This document shows positions 17,877 through 27,858 of a stretch of 64,000 nt of DNA, piece by piece. The position numbers and the translations under genes are program-made. The stretch spans positions 62,001 to 126,000 of the forward strand of contig JAWKTK010000003.1 in the NCBI GenBank assembly GCA_041399205.1, in the 5' to 3' direction. Each line of letters begins with the position of its first letter. Within the stretch, counting starts at the first letter, position 1. The notes below the pieces were generated by a model that saw nothing but the letters and a program-made list of their open reading frames with translations, did not search any database and was not told where the DNA came from. The stretch comes from JAGQOZ01 sp041399205. GTDB taxonomy: Bacteria; Planctomycetota; Planctomycetia; Pirellulales; Pirellulaceae.

Positions 17877-19979
17877 GTGAACACCAGTCGGCAGCGGGAA
17901 GACAAACAGGATATCACCAACATGCAAAAAGAAATGAATCTTGCCGCCGTCAAAAGGAACGCCGATCGCACGGTAGAAAAGCAGCATTCGCCACACGGGG
18001 AAACCGAGGGAGAAATTGGCGTGGACCAATCACCGAAACCTGCCAACACCATTAACAATGGGGAAGACTATTTTCGCGACGAAAATTCATCGCGTTCGCC
18101 CATGAAATTTGCCTACGCCAGCGGTGATCGTCCCTTGGACGGTTACACCATCAAACGAGGCATCGGTGCCGGTGGCTTTGGCGATGTCTATTACGCCGTC
18201 AGCGACGCCGGTAAGGAAGTGGCACTCAAGCGAATCCAACGAAACCTGGACGTGGAATTGCGCGGAGTTCGACAATGCTTGAACCTGAAACACCCAAACC
18301 TGGTCGCTTTGTACGACATTCGTTTTGACGAAGAAAGTCAAGCGTGGGTGGTAATGGAATACGTCAGCGGTGAAAGCTTGCTGGACGTGATTGACCGCAA
18401 TCCCAACGGTATGCCGCTGGAACAAGTGGCCCATTGGTTCAATGGAATTGCCGCCGGCTTGCGCTATTTGCACGATAACGGGATCGTCCATCGAGACATT
18501 AAGCCGGGCAACCTGTTCTTAGACCACCACATGGTCAAGATTGGCGACTACGGTTTGGCCAAGTTCATTTCTTGCAGTCGACGCAGCGGCCAAACAGAAA
18601 GTGTCGGCACGTTTCACTATATGGCTCCCGAAATCGGACTAGGCCGCTACGGCAAAGAGATTGACATCTACGCGTTGGGCGTTTTGCTTTATGAAATGCT
18701 AACGGGCAAAGTGCCGTTTGACGGAGAAAGCAGTCAGGAAATCATCATGAAGCACCTGACGTCGCATCCTAAGCTAGACAATCTGCCTGAACCATATCGC
18801 GGTGTGATTGCCACAGCCCTACTAAAAGACCCGCAACAACGTTATCGCGACGTGGACGAAATGGTAGCCGCCGTCAATGGTGCCATCCACGGTGCAGCGT
18901 CACAACCGGTTGCCGCTGTGGCCATCCACGCTGGCGAATCAACCGCCGACACAGAAGAACCAATTGCCAAGGCAGCCAAACAGTTCTTCTCCGAACTATC
19001 CGACAAATTCAATACAGCGCCGTTTTTTCTGCGAGTGGTCATCGCGGTTCCCGCCGTCATCATGTTGTTGGCCGGTATTGAATTCCTGATCATTTTGGCC
19101 GTGGCGTATGGCGTCTATTACGTTGGCTGGTCGGTATATCAAGCGGGCCGCAAATCCACGCAGCCACGCTTCGAACCTGCCGCCACCGTGGCCTATCCGG
19201 TGCACGGTCATGGGCAAGCGATGGATGCCAAGGTAGTGCCGAACCGAGTTCGACGGCCTAAGCGAATTGTAACCAAACAGCAATTGCACGGCGAATTAGC
19301 AAAGAAGCTGCACGGCAAGACGCTTTCGCTTCGCCTGACCGAACTCGTTGGTTCCATGATCTTTGCCGCCTTGGTCGCGGCGGTCGTCAGCGTCGGCGGC
19401 GCGTTCGCGCAGCCCAGTCCGCAAACTTCGTGGATGGCGTGGGCTCCGTCATACGCATGGCTGGCCGTTACTTCAACCGTGGGATCGTGGATGGTTTTGG
19501 GGTTGGCCAAGTGGTGGGAAGGTACCGGAGGCGACGGTGCCATTCGCCGCTTCATTATGCTGATGGCCGGCTTGGCATTGGGCGCGTTTTCGTACTTCTT
19601 GTCCACGACTTTGATGTTGCAACCCCATTACCTGCTTTCCGAAGTCGACGGCATTCACAACGTCTTTGTCAATCGCACGCCTTTGTTTTACCGTCCAGAT
19701 GGAGCACCCAAGTTGTTCGCTTCGATGGTTTACTTTGGCGCGTTGCTGACCGTGTCTCGTTGGTGGCTACGAGCGAACCCGTTGCGAGGCGCTCGAATTG
19801 GCATCGTTTCCACCACGTTGGCCGTTGTGCTGGCGATTGCCATTCACGCCGCCATGCCGATCCCCAAAGGTTTCTTGGTGGCAGCGGTGATGGCCGTATC
19901 AGTTCAGCTGGCCGCGCCGTGGGTGAACCATTCGTTTCGACGAGAGATTCGCGGACAGCTACAAGATCAAAACGGATAA
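17877..19979 (+). CDS. Transmembrane Ser/Thr protein kinase
   Basis: This is a Hanks-type kinase followed by a polytopic membrane domain (about 700 residues). The kinase domain lies at 90-340: GxGxxG loop GIGAGGFGDV (95-104), Lys118, catalytic HRDIKPGN (205-212), DYG (224-226, in place of DFG) and APE (250-252). Six to eight hydrophobic segments follow from about residue 380 to the end, so the catalytic domain is cytoplasmic at the N-terminus. The first ~75 residues are disordered. The GTG at 17877 opens the frame but lacks well-spaced ribosome pairing; the ATG at 17922 is an alternative. It is 28 bases from the next gene. Confidence 0.9.
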   Translation: MNTSRQREDKQDITNMQKEMNLAAVKRNADRTVEKQHSPHGETEGEIGVDQSPKPANTINNGEDYFRDENSSRSPMKFAYASGDRPLDGYTIKRGIGAGGFGDVYYAVSDAGKEVALKRIQRNLDVELRGVRQCLNLKHPNLVALYDIRFDEESQAWVVMEYVSGESLLDVIDRNPNGMPLEQVAHWFNGIAAGLRYLHDNGIVHRDIKPGNLFLDHHMVKIGDYGLAKFISCSRRSGQTESVGTFHYMAPEIGLGRYGKEIDIYALGVLLYEMLTGKVPFDGESSQEIIMKHLTSHPKLDNLPEPYRGVIATALLKDPQQRYRDVDEMVAAVNGAIHGAASQPVAAVAIHAGESTADTEEPIAKAAKQFFSELSDKFNTAPFFLRVVIAVPAVIMLLAGIEFLIILAVAYGVYYVGWSVYQAGRKSTQPRFEPAATVAYPVHGHGQAMDAKVVPNRVRRPKRIVTKQQLHGELAKKLHGKTLSLRLTELVGSMIFAALVAAVVSVGGAFAQPSPQTSWMAWAPSYAWLAVTSTVGSWMVLGLAKWWEGTGGDGAIRRFIMLMAGLALGAFSYFLSTTLMLQPHYLLSEVDGIHNVFVNRTPLFYRPDGAPKLFASMVYFGALLTVSRWWLRANPLRGARIGIVSTTLAVVLAIAIHAAMPIPKGFLVAAVMAVSVQLAAPWVNHSFRREIRGQLQDQNG

Positions 19980-20007
19980 ATAAGGTTGCACACGGAGTAA
20001 CATACTG

Positions 20008-20919
20008 ATGGCGATGAACCCAAATTTCGATGGATTATCTTTCTTGGCAATCTTGGTGGTCCTGATTCCGCTCATGTTCTTGGCGTGTGTCTTCGTCATC
20101 GGTTTGTGCGTTTCCGTTTTCTCGCGACGCAATCGAATCGTGGGACTATGCATGATGCTGTTGGTCGGAGCTGTCGGTTTTCTGTTGGTGGGTGCCGGCA
20201 CCATGATGTACTGGGCTCGAAGTCAAGCAACGCACGAATTGGTTCAGGCTCAAGTCACCGAATCGATCGCGCAGGATGAATTCATGCGGCAAACGTTGGA
20301 ACATAAAAAGGCGTTGCTGGACGAACAGCATCCTTCGCCCCATGAAGCGATCTTGCAAGAAATGTCCGAAGCCAAACACACTCAGGCCGAAGTCACTGAA
20401 TTACCCGTCGAATCGGCTGACCCAGGCGAAGCGGATGTGCAAACCGATCAGACAGATGCTGATTCGAACCGCAAACCCACCAAACCCGCTTGGGTCGATT
20501 CGCCGCCGTTGGCATTAGACGGCAAGGAAGCTCAAGTTGTTGAATCGACGGCCTGTTTGATGTTGCATGAATGCGAAGAAGATATCCTTCGCCGCGAAGC
20601 AGACGCCTGCAGACAATACCTAGCCAGACGAGGCAAAGCTGCCAAATTGGATCGAACCGATTTGCAAGACTTGGCTCTGCTGGCCAGACGCGAACATTGG
20701 ACAGGGCAATTTGACACGTCGCAAGGCACCGCGAATCAGATCTTTTCGCTGCTCCAGTTTGATGACAAATTCCACAATGAAGCAAACAAGCGCATGGAAC
20801 GAGTCATCGTGGCCAACCGAGTCGCCGCGACGGGACTTTGCAGCGGCGGAGTCATGTTGGCGCTGGTATCTCTGTTTGGCGTGCTGAAGATGAAACAAAA
20901 GCCCGCGGTGACAACCTAA
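20008..20919 (+). CDS. Hypothetical membrane protein in the kinase cluster
   Basis: This is a 303-residue protein of unknown family. Two hydrophobic segments lie at about 10-35 and 45-68, a third near the C-terminus (about 273-293). Between them is a hydrophilic region with an acidic Pro/Gln-rich linker and a Cys-containing helical part (residues ~175-260). It starts 28 bases after the kinase stop and is probably its partner or substrate (inference). The ATG is MAMNPNF; the ribosome site is GGAGTAA-like and adequate. Confidence 0.72.
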   Translation: MAMNPNFDGLSFLAILVVLIPLMFLACVFVIGLCVSVFSRRNRIVGLCMMLLVGAVGFLLVGAGTMMYWARSQATHELVQAQVTESIAQDEFMRQTLEHKKALLDEQHPSPHEAILQEMSEAKHTQAEVTELPVESADPGEADVQTDQTDADSNRKPTKPAWVDSPPLALDGKEAQVVESTACLMLHECEEDILRREADACRQYLARRGKAAKLDRTDLQDLALLARREHWTGQFDTSQGTANQIFSLLQFDDKFHNEANKRMERVIVANRVAATGLCSGGVMLALVSLFGVLKMKQKPAVTT

Positions 20920-21048
20920 TCGCTTGCATTAGTTGCCAAGCGTCTTCCTTCCTTGTTACCATTTGAGTCGAATCGTGTTGTTCGCGGCGAAACGGCGTCG
21001 TGGCGATTGGTCTCATTTCTGCCTGCAACGACAAGGAATTGCGAACTC

Positions 21049-22635
21049 ATGTTGGTCTTCTTCGAATTCGGCAAACGTCGGTTCATTCGGCAATGGAATC
21101 TTTGTGTGGGACTCGTGGCACTGTTGGTAACCACGTTGTCTGCGGCCGAACGTCCCAACATTGTCTTTATCCTGGCCGACGATTTGGGTTGGCGAGACCT
21201 AAGCGTGGAAGGAAGTTCGTTCTACGAAAGTCCCCACATTGATTCAATTGCCAATTCTGGCATGCGTTTCACCGCCGGCTATGCCACGTGCCAAGTTTGC
21301 AGTCCTTCGCGAGCCAGCATTATGACGGGCAAATATCCAGCTCGACTGCACATCACCGATTGGATTGGCGCGGCCGGCGGAACCGATTGGAATCGCAACA
21401 CCAGACTATTACCCGCCAGATATCAACACAATCTGCCTCATGAAGATGTCACGTTGGCGGAGGCATTTCGCGAAGCGGGCTACCGCACGTTTTTTGCCGG
21501 CAAGTGGCATTTGGGCAGCGAAGGTTCGCATCCAGAAGACCATGGATTCGAATTTAACGTCGGCGGACATCATCGAGGTTCACCGCCGGGCGGATTCTTT
21601 TCGCCTTATGACAATCCCAAAATGTCGGACGGCAAAGTGGGTGAATCACTGCCAATTCGCTTGGGACAAGAAACGGCCAAGTTCATTCAGCAGCACCGGG
21701 ACGAACCGTTCTTGGCGTACCTTTCGTTCTATTCGGTGCACGCGCCCATTCAGACCGATTACGTTCGCTGGCAGAAATTTCGAACCAAAGCGGCATCGCT
21801 ATTGCAGCCCGAACATCGATTCATTGTGGATCGAACTTCGCCCGTTCGCCAAGTTCAAGACCACCCGTTGTACGCTGGCATGATCGCCGCCATGGACGAC
21901 GCCGTGGGGATTGTGCTGGAGACGCTCGAGCAACTGGACTTGGCAGACAACACCGTGGTCGTTTTCACGTCTGACAACGGCGGTGTTTCCGCCGGTGACG
22001 GAAAGGCAACGTCCAATTTGCCGCTACGAGGAGGCAAAGGACGGCAATGGGAAGGCGGCATTCGGGAACCGTATTACATCAAGTGGCCAGGCGTAACCGA
22101 CGGTGGTCAAACTTGTTCGACCATGGTGACTGGCACCGATTTCTATCCTACGCTGCTGGAGATTGCGAATCTGGAGCCGCGGCCAGAGCAGCACGTGGAC
22201 GGCGTCAGTTTGGTACCGTTGCTAAAAGGGCAAACGTTGGCAGATCGCCCCTTGTATTGGCACTATCCGCACTACGGAAATCAAGGTGGCGAACCATCCT
22301 CCATCATTCGGCAAGGTGATTGGAAGCTGATTCACTATTACGAAGATGGTCGCCACGAATTGTACAACTTGGCCGACGATCCGTCCGAACAACACGATCT
22401 GGCTTCGCAGGAACCCGACCGCACTTCGGAAATGTATGACACGCTCAAGAAGTGGCTAGAATCGGTCGACGCCGCCTACCCCACGGCCAACCCCAACTTT
22501 GATGCCGCGGCGTATGAACAACAGCAACGCAACATTCGTGAACGCGTGCTACCAAACCTAGAACGTGAAGCTGCCAACTTTTTGAAAGAAGATTTCCAAC
22601 CCAATCAAAACTGGTGGGGCACCAAGCAAGATTGA
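21049..22635 (+). CDS. Secreted sulfatase (arylsulfatase A-like)
   Basis: Sulfatases remove sulfate esters; planctomycetes use many on algal polysaccharides. The formylglycine motif is complete: C84-S-P-S-R88, followed by ASIMTGKYPAR. Metal ligands are in FILADDLGW (Asp44, Asp45) and in VVFTSDNGGV. GKWHLGS and the C-terminal GDWKLIHYYEDGRHELYNLADDP block are typical. The start at 21049 gives a signal peptide (about residues 1-33, ending LSAA); the frame is open 32 codons upstream but that part is unlike any export signal. The protein has about 528 residues. Substrate is not determined by sequence alone. Confidence 0.92.
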   Translation: MLVFFEFGKRRFIRQWNLCVGLVALLVTTLSAAERPNIVFILADDLGWRDLSVEGSSFYESPHIDSIANSGMRFTAGYATCQVCSPSRASIMTGKYPARLHITDWIGAAGGTDWNRNTRLLPARYQHNLPHEDVTLAEAFREAGYRTFFAGKWHLGSEGSHPEDHGFEFNVGGHHRGSPPGGFFSPYDNPKMSDGKVGESLPIRLGQETAKFIQQHRDEPFLAYLSFYSVHAPIQTDYVRWQKFRTKAASLLQPEHRFIVDRTSPVRQVQDHPLYAGMIAAMDDAVGIVLETLEQLDLADNTVVVFTSDNGGVSAGDGKATSNLPLRGGKGRQWEGGIREPYYIKWPGVTDGGQTCSTMVTGTDFYPTLLEIANLEPRPEQHVDGVSLVPLLKGQTLADRPLYWHYPHYGNQGGEPSSIIRQGDWKLIHYYEDGRHELYNLADDPSEQHDLASQEPDRTSEMYDTLKKWLESVDAAYPTANPNFDAAAYEQQQRNIRERVLPNLEREAANFLKEDFQPNQNWWGTKQD

Positions 22636-22754
22636 CCACGCTTATCATACGCCAAGAACCTGCAGGGTCATCTTCACGGATCGCGTGCTGATTTGCCTCC
22701 TGTTCCTGAAACGGACGACGTTGATTTGTCCGTTTGTCCGCAGGATGCGAATTT

Positions 22755-25575
22755 TCAGTCGATCTTGTATAGCGAAGTAAATCGTGACGTCACAGTCGGC
22801 AGTTGGGACCGAATTTGGTTTTCCACCACGGCTTTGCCTTCGCCGTCCAGATCATCGTCGGCGATAACGGTCAAGTGGAGTCGCTTTAGATGCGTCATGT
22901 TCGCAATGACTTGGATCACAGGATCTTCCGGCGATGTAATCACCACACCCGTCGCCAAATCTTGGATTTGCGTTTGTGCGGCCAGGATTTCCAGATCCGA
23001 GGTTTCAGCATATGCGAACGGTGCGTGCAACGTCCTTAGCTTAGGGAACGCCGCCATTCCAAAACCGCTGTCGACCAACATATGTAGCCAGGCAGAAATA
23101 GATATTCCAGGTTTTGCAGCGATTGCAGTTCACCAGTCTCGTCATAAACATCGTCGCCAAATACGAGGTCCGTCAGGAAAGACTCTTGGTCGAGGCTCAC
23201 GTTTAGAGTGAAACTAGCGAATTCGGGAATTACCAAACGTTCTGGATGATACGTGAATTCGCCGAGCTCCTGTTCAAGGTCCATGTGAAAGATGTCAAAG
23301 GGAAGCTGGAGTCGCTTTAGCCGAGTAAGTTTGGCGAGCGATTTAAACGGCAAGACCTCAGAATAGATACTTGAATCGTCCGCTTGAGCGTCTGCCAGGT
23401 ACGCGGGTATTTCCAGCGATTCCAGCTTTGGCCATTTGCCAATTTCATCCAGCGCTTCATCGGACTGGTATGCGATGTCGATTCGCAAGTGCTTTAGATT
23501 CGGTGCGAACGCTCGCATTCGCCGTATCGTGTCCGCCTTGATAAACACGCCTTGGATTTCAATCGCCACCACATCACCCGTGGCATCACGTTCGATCGAA
23601 GCGATTCGTTCCAACTCCGCCACAAACGCTTCGTCCGTTTCGGCCAATTGCAAATCCAATCCGCTGGTCAAGCCATGCCAAGTTGCCTCGCGCCCGTAAT
23701 TGGAATTCCGATTCAAATTCGTGCGTCCTAGACACAATGGTGACATTGGATTCGGCGTGAGCCAAACTTAGGAAGGCGGTATCGGAGAGCGTTACCAGTT
23801 CCGTCATGTTGATTTCCACTTCATACATGGGAAGACCGAACTTCTCCAAGTGCTTCAGGCCTTCATCTGTAAACTGACATTGGTCAAACCTGATGGACAG
23901 AGCGGATTCACCGGTCACTGACATGTTAATGCTATCGAAGTGCGACATCCACTTCTCGGTCAGAGAACCTTAGTTCTTCAAGTCGACTAAGCTTGGTAAA
24001 CTCAATGCGTTCATTGCCCCAACAATCTAGGCTCGTCAACGGCAAATGAGCGAATTCGTCGATCAGGAAGCTGGTCGACAGGGCCAGAATATTCAAGCGA
24101 CTCCAGCTTCTTGTGCTTGCGTAGTTCGCGAAGAAATCTGCGGCACTTGGGCATTTTTCAGCACCAGCTCTTTCACGGTCGCTGATTTGCAAAAAGCGGC
24201 GAAGTTGTGGAAGTTGCGGTTATTACGCACTCTGACATCAAGTGTGTCAATTCGGTCCCGAGAAGCGTTTGGCACCGGTTCATCAAAGACACCTTGGTGA
24301 GATGCACAAGGCCCAATTCGGTCCCAACAATAAGCGGACCATTTCTGGAGTCACGTCAGCGGCACAATTGACGCAAATTATAAAACCATCGTGTGTAAAA
24401 AAATATCCGCGCGCAGATCAATCAATCCTGCAGTCCAAGCATAGTCTTCGTCGGCGATTGGCGTAATGTCTGACAATCGCGACACCTTGCAGACACGTTG
24501 ATGCACATGCCATTTTTTGCCCCACGGCGCTGTGATTAAGACTCGGAAATCCAGAAAGGTGAAACCAAACCAGCAAACTGCCCATCAGCAGCAGTACGGC
24601 AAAACTCGCCGACGTGCGCATATTCCAGCGAACAGATTTCTGAGACGTTTCGCCATTCGCGTCCCAGGTTCGAACCAGCTTCAGGCCCCACAGCTTGGTC
24701 AATGAAAGAGCCAGGCCAATCGCGAACGAAACGGCTACAAATACAATCAAGTTCGAGCGTTCATCTTCGCTGACGAAAGCGACGCACAAAATTATTGAAA
24801 CCCAGCAAGCCAGCTGACTTCAATCATGCCCGCGAACAGAGTCGTCAGCGGAAAAAGACGCCAGTGAAAAAAGAAGAATGTCGGCAACAACAAAATCACG
24901 GCGACGAAGATGACTTCGTTTATCGCCCAATGTCTTGCTAATCGAGCGAACGCTTCTCCATCCTCCGCACAACGGTACATGCGAATAAATACACTGATTG
25001 CCACTGCCACCAGCATTGTGCAGACCATGATATCCGCGATAGAAACGGCCGAGCGCTTTTGATTGGGACGAAAGGTGAGTCTTCGTCGCGAACACAACTG
25101 CGCTATAACGCTCAGCACCGCCGACGCTGCCAACACGAACAACCGTTGTGACGCCACGTATCCGCCGATTGCCAGCCTTTCGGCGGTGGTGGCGTGCGGC
25201 CACCACCCGACCGTCAAACCCATGCCGCAGACCAGTCCAATTGCCAGTGAAATCAGGCTCCTACGCCACAACGGACCGTCGCCCAGAATGGTCCACATAT
25301 CTAGCGACGCTAGGAAACAAAACCCCATCATCGTGGACCAGACGACCGGATCCAAGTGCGTTGCCGGCCAACCGTAATGGCCGCGATGCCACATCCGCAG
25401 AGATCTCAGCAATCATCACTCCCCAAAATAGAAAACTCGTCACACAAGCGGCAAGGATGGCAGCGTCACTGGCGACAAGGAAACCAGAGTTTGAGTCTTT
25501 GCATGTCAATTCCGTGGACGGTGTGTGGCGGTCTCGGTTGGTGATGGTGGTATCGGAAAACTCGGCGGCCGACAT
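22755..25575 (-). pseudogene. Multi-pass membrane protein with C-terminal leucine-rich repeats, multiply frameshifted
   Basis: Pieces in successive minus-strand frames make one protein. The start is ATG 25575 (MSAAEFSDTTITNRDR) with a first hydrophobic segment. The frame changes near 25400, then about five membrane segments run to 24792, and two more to about 24560 after another shift. From ~24350 down, leucine-rich-repeat-like strands appear (VTPEMVRLLLG, VKELVLKNAQV, LEELRFSDREV, FTDEGLKHLEKFGLP, LKHLRIDIAYQSDEAL, LKRLQLPFDIF, LEYLFLPGY, LKRLHLTVIADDDL). The stop is at 22755. At least seven frame changes occur, near 25400, 24790, 24240, 24130, 23940, 23720 and 23080. It could be two genes split near 24400. 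Confidence 0.65.
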
Positions 25576-25857
25576 TTGCGACGCCCTATGGCCTGCCCAG
25601 GAATGCCAACTTTGACCTTAGTTCGTGGCGAAAAAGAAATGGTATTCGCAAACTGCGTGCCCTGCCGCTGGTGCGCAGAACTGTCTACAATTGTAAGCTT
25701 TTCAGTTGAAAACGAATACTCGATCGGTTCGCAAACAAGAACGTGTTTCGAAATGGATTCCATGAATCGGAGCAGGCGGTAGGCAACGTGCCCTGCCGTT
25801 TTGCGTAACGGAAAACGCCTCAGCAAGACGTTCGAAAAAGAACCACAAGGAACATTG

Positions 25858-26737
25858 ACGGTGACCCGCCAGAATTGCTCGACGGCAAAGCCATTGCCAA
25901 ACAGATCAAGGACGAACTGGCGTTAGAAGTCATTGAGTTCATTGAAAACAACGGAGCCTCGCCGACGCGCTGGCGGCGGTTTTGGTCGGAAGATCCGGCG
26001 TCGCAAGTCTATGTGCGCGGCACAAACAGCTCAGTTGCGAAAAGGCCGGCATCGACAGCCAACTGCACCGGCTGCCGGCCGACACAAAAACGGACGACTT
26101 GTTGTCACTGATCGGCAAGCTGAACAAAGCGAACGAAGTGAACGGCATTCTGGTGCAGTTACCTTTGCCCAAGCACATGGACGAAACCAGAATTTTGGAC
26201 GCCATCAGTCCATGGAAAGATGTCGACGCCTTCCATCCAGAAAACGTGGGCCGGTTGGTCCAAGGTCGACCTCGATTCTTGCCCTGCACACCGCACGGCG
26301 TTCAACAGATCCTGCATCGCTGCGGCATTGAAGTTGCCGGCAAGCATGTCGTCGTCGTGGGGCGGCGATATCGTCGGTAAACCTCTGGCCACAATGCTGG
26401 CCGCGAATTCAGGACTGGGGCCAACTGCAGCGAATGCCACTGTGACGCTGTGCCACAGTCGCACTCGAGATCTACCCGCGGTCACCAAGACGGCCGACAT
26501 TCTGGTCGCCGCGATTGGGAAAGCCAAATTCATTACAGCGGATATGGTGAAGCCCGGTGCCGTGGTTGTGGATGTGGGCATTAACCGCACCGATTACAAG
26601 TCAGAACATGTCGATTTCGATGCCGTCAGAGAAGTGGCGTCGTATATCACCCGGTGCCGCGGGCGCTTCGCCCACTGACCGTGGCCATGTTGTTGCGCAA
26701 CACGTTGACGGCGGCTCAGTTGCAGATTGGTTCATAA
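25858..26737 (+). pseudogene. folD: Bifunctional methylenetetrahydrofolate dehydrogenase/cyclohydrolase, frameshifted
   Basis: FolD interconverts methylene- and formyl-tetrahydrofolate using NADP. The frame fragments give LDGKAIAKQIKDEL, then LAAVLVG and SQVYVRGKQ-like sequence after two indels near 25970-26000, GILVQLPLPKHMDE, PWKDVDAFHPENVGRL, FLPCTPHGVQQIL and VVVVGR (26350, then a shift), DIVGKPLATML, TVTLCHSRT, and KPGAVVVDVGINR. A last shift near 26655 leads to AMLLRNTLTAAQLQIGS and a TAA at 26737. At least four single-base indels are needed. Since folate C1 metabolism is usually essential, sequence error is a good explanation. The start is uncertain; it lies within ~15 codons before 25875. 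Confidence 0.78.
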
Positions 26738-26760
26738 AGCAGTATTTGCAGAGCTGCTCG

Positions 26761-27274
26761 TAATGGATGAGGTGACGAATCCGGCACAATTACAAAATCG
26801 ACCGTAATGATGAGGTGACGAATCCGGCACAATTTTGCAAAATCGACCGTAATGGATGAGGTGACGAATCCGGCACAATTACAAAATCGTCCGTAATGGA
26901 TGAGGGTGACGAATCCGGCACAATTACAAAAATCGACCGTAATGGATGAGGTGACGAATCCGGCACAATTACAAAAAATCGTCCGTAATGACGAGGTGAC
27001 GAATCCGCACAATTGCAAAATCGTCCGTAATGATGAGGACGAATCCGGCACAATTGCAAAATCGACCGTAATGGATGAGGTGACGAATCCGGCACAATTA
27101 CAAAATCGACCGTAATGGATGAGGGCATTGAATCCGGCACAATTGCAAAATTGACCGTAATGGATGAGGGTGATGAATCCGGCACAATTGCAAAATCGAC
27201 CGTAATGGATGAGGTGACGGTAATCCGGCATTGACTACAAGATCATCCGTAATGGATGAGGTGACGAATCCGGC
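26761..27274. repeat. Tandem repeat, ~44 bp unit, 11 full copies and one partial
   Basis: The unit reads TAATGGATGAGGTGACGAAT, then CCGGCACAATTACAAAATCG, then ACCG or TCCG. Copies follow head to tail without spacers, so it is not a CRISPR. Units differ by A-run length (4-6), GG versus GGG, ATTACA versus ATTGCA, and AC versus TC before CG. Copies 6 and 7 have small losses, and copy 9 is diverged (GGGCATTGAAT). The last, partial copy is followed directly by unrelated DNA. It fills most of the 666 bases between folD and the gene at 27403. The minus-strand ORF across it (26716-27231) is an artefact of the repeat. Confidence 0.9.
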
Positions 27275-27402
27275 TTGTCCGGACTTGTCACCCAGTTCTC
27301 GAGTGATCAGGAGATTGCCCGCTATGCTTCAAATCAGCAACGTCGCAGAGCGTCATGTGATCAGAACTTTGAGTGGGCAGTCGAGAGGCAAAGAGGTGTT
27401 GA

Positions 27403-27858
27403 ATGAAGATTGATCACAAGGAAGTTGGCAACGCGTTTAACGGGTTGGCGATTGCCGCGGGCCGAGTGAAAGAATTAGTACAAGCGCACGGCAAGCAGTC
27501 GTTGACGAAAGGGATGCCGCAGCGGCAACTGGACGGAATTCGACAGAATCTGTTGGACGTCCAACGCGACTTGAAAAATCATTGTGGACGAAATGAAATA
27601 GCTGTTTACCAGCAATCGGACAATTGCTTTTTGACGTCAGATGGGGATAGGTTCAAGAATGATGTGCACATTTGGATTTCGTTGGTGTTGGTTTGGTTTC
27701 TTAGTTTGGCTGACGGCGGTCAGTGCGGTTCGCAGCGAAGTGGCTTGGACAGAATTCCGCGGCCCCACAGGACAAGGGATTTATGTGTCCCAGAATCTGC
27801 CTACATCTTGGAGCGATTCAGAAAAACGTTGCGTGGAAGGTGGACGTGCCGGGATTAA
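27403..27858 (+). CDS. Possible small hypothetical protein
   Basis: The ATG at 27403 follows GAGGTG at a fair distance. The first ~65 residues (MKIDHKEVGNAFNGLAIAAG, then VKELVQAHG and LDGIRQNLLDVQRDLKNH) look like an amphipathic helical protein. The last ~55 codons overlap the signal peptide and first strands of the PQQ protein in another frame, so the real stop is probably near 27650 and lost by an indel. Unknown family. Confidence 0.4.
   Translation: MKIDHKEVGNAFNGLAIAAGRVKELVQAHGKQSLTKGMPQRQLDGIRQNLLDVQRDLKNHCGRNEIAVYQQSDNCFLTSDGDRFKNDVHIWISLVLVWFLSLADGGQCGSQRSGLDRIPRPHRTRDLCVPESAYILERFRKTLRGRWTCRD

Noticed and set aside
26716..27231. 171-codon minus-strand ORF with CNCAGFVT-type peptide repeats
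   Set aside because: Its sequence is only the 44-bp tandem repeat translated; length and frame depend on chance indels.
26761..27274. CRISPR array
   Set aside because: Units abut one another with no unique spacers, and no cas genes are near.
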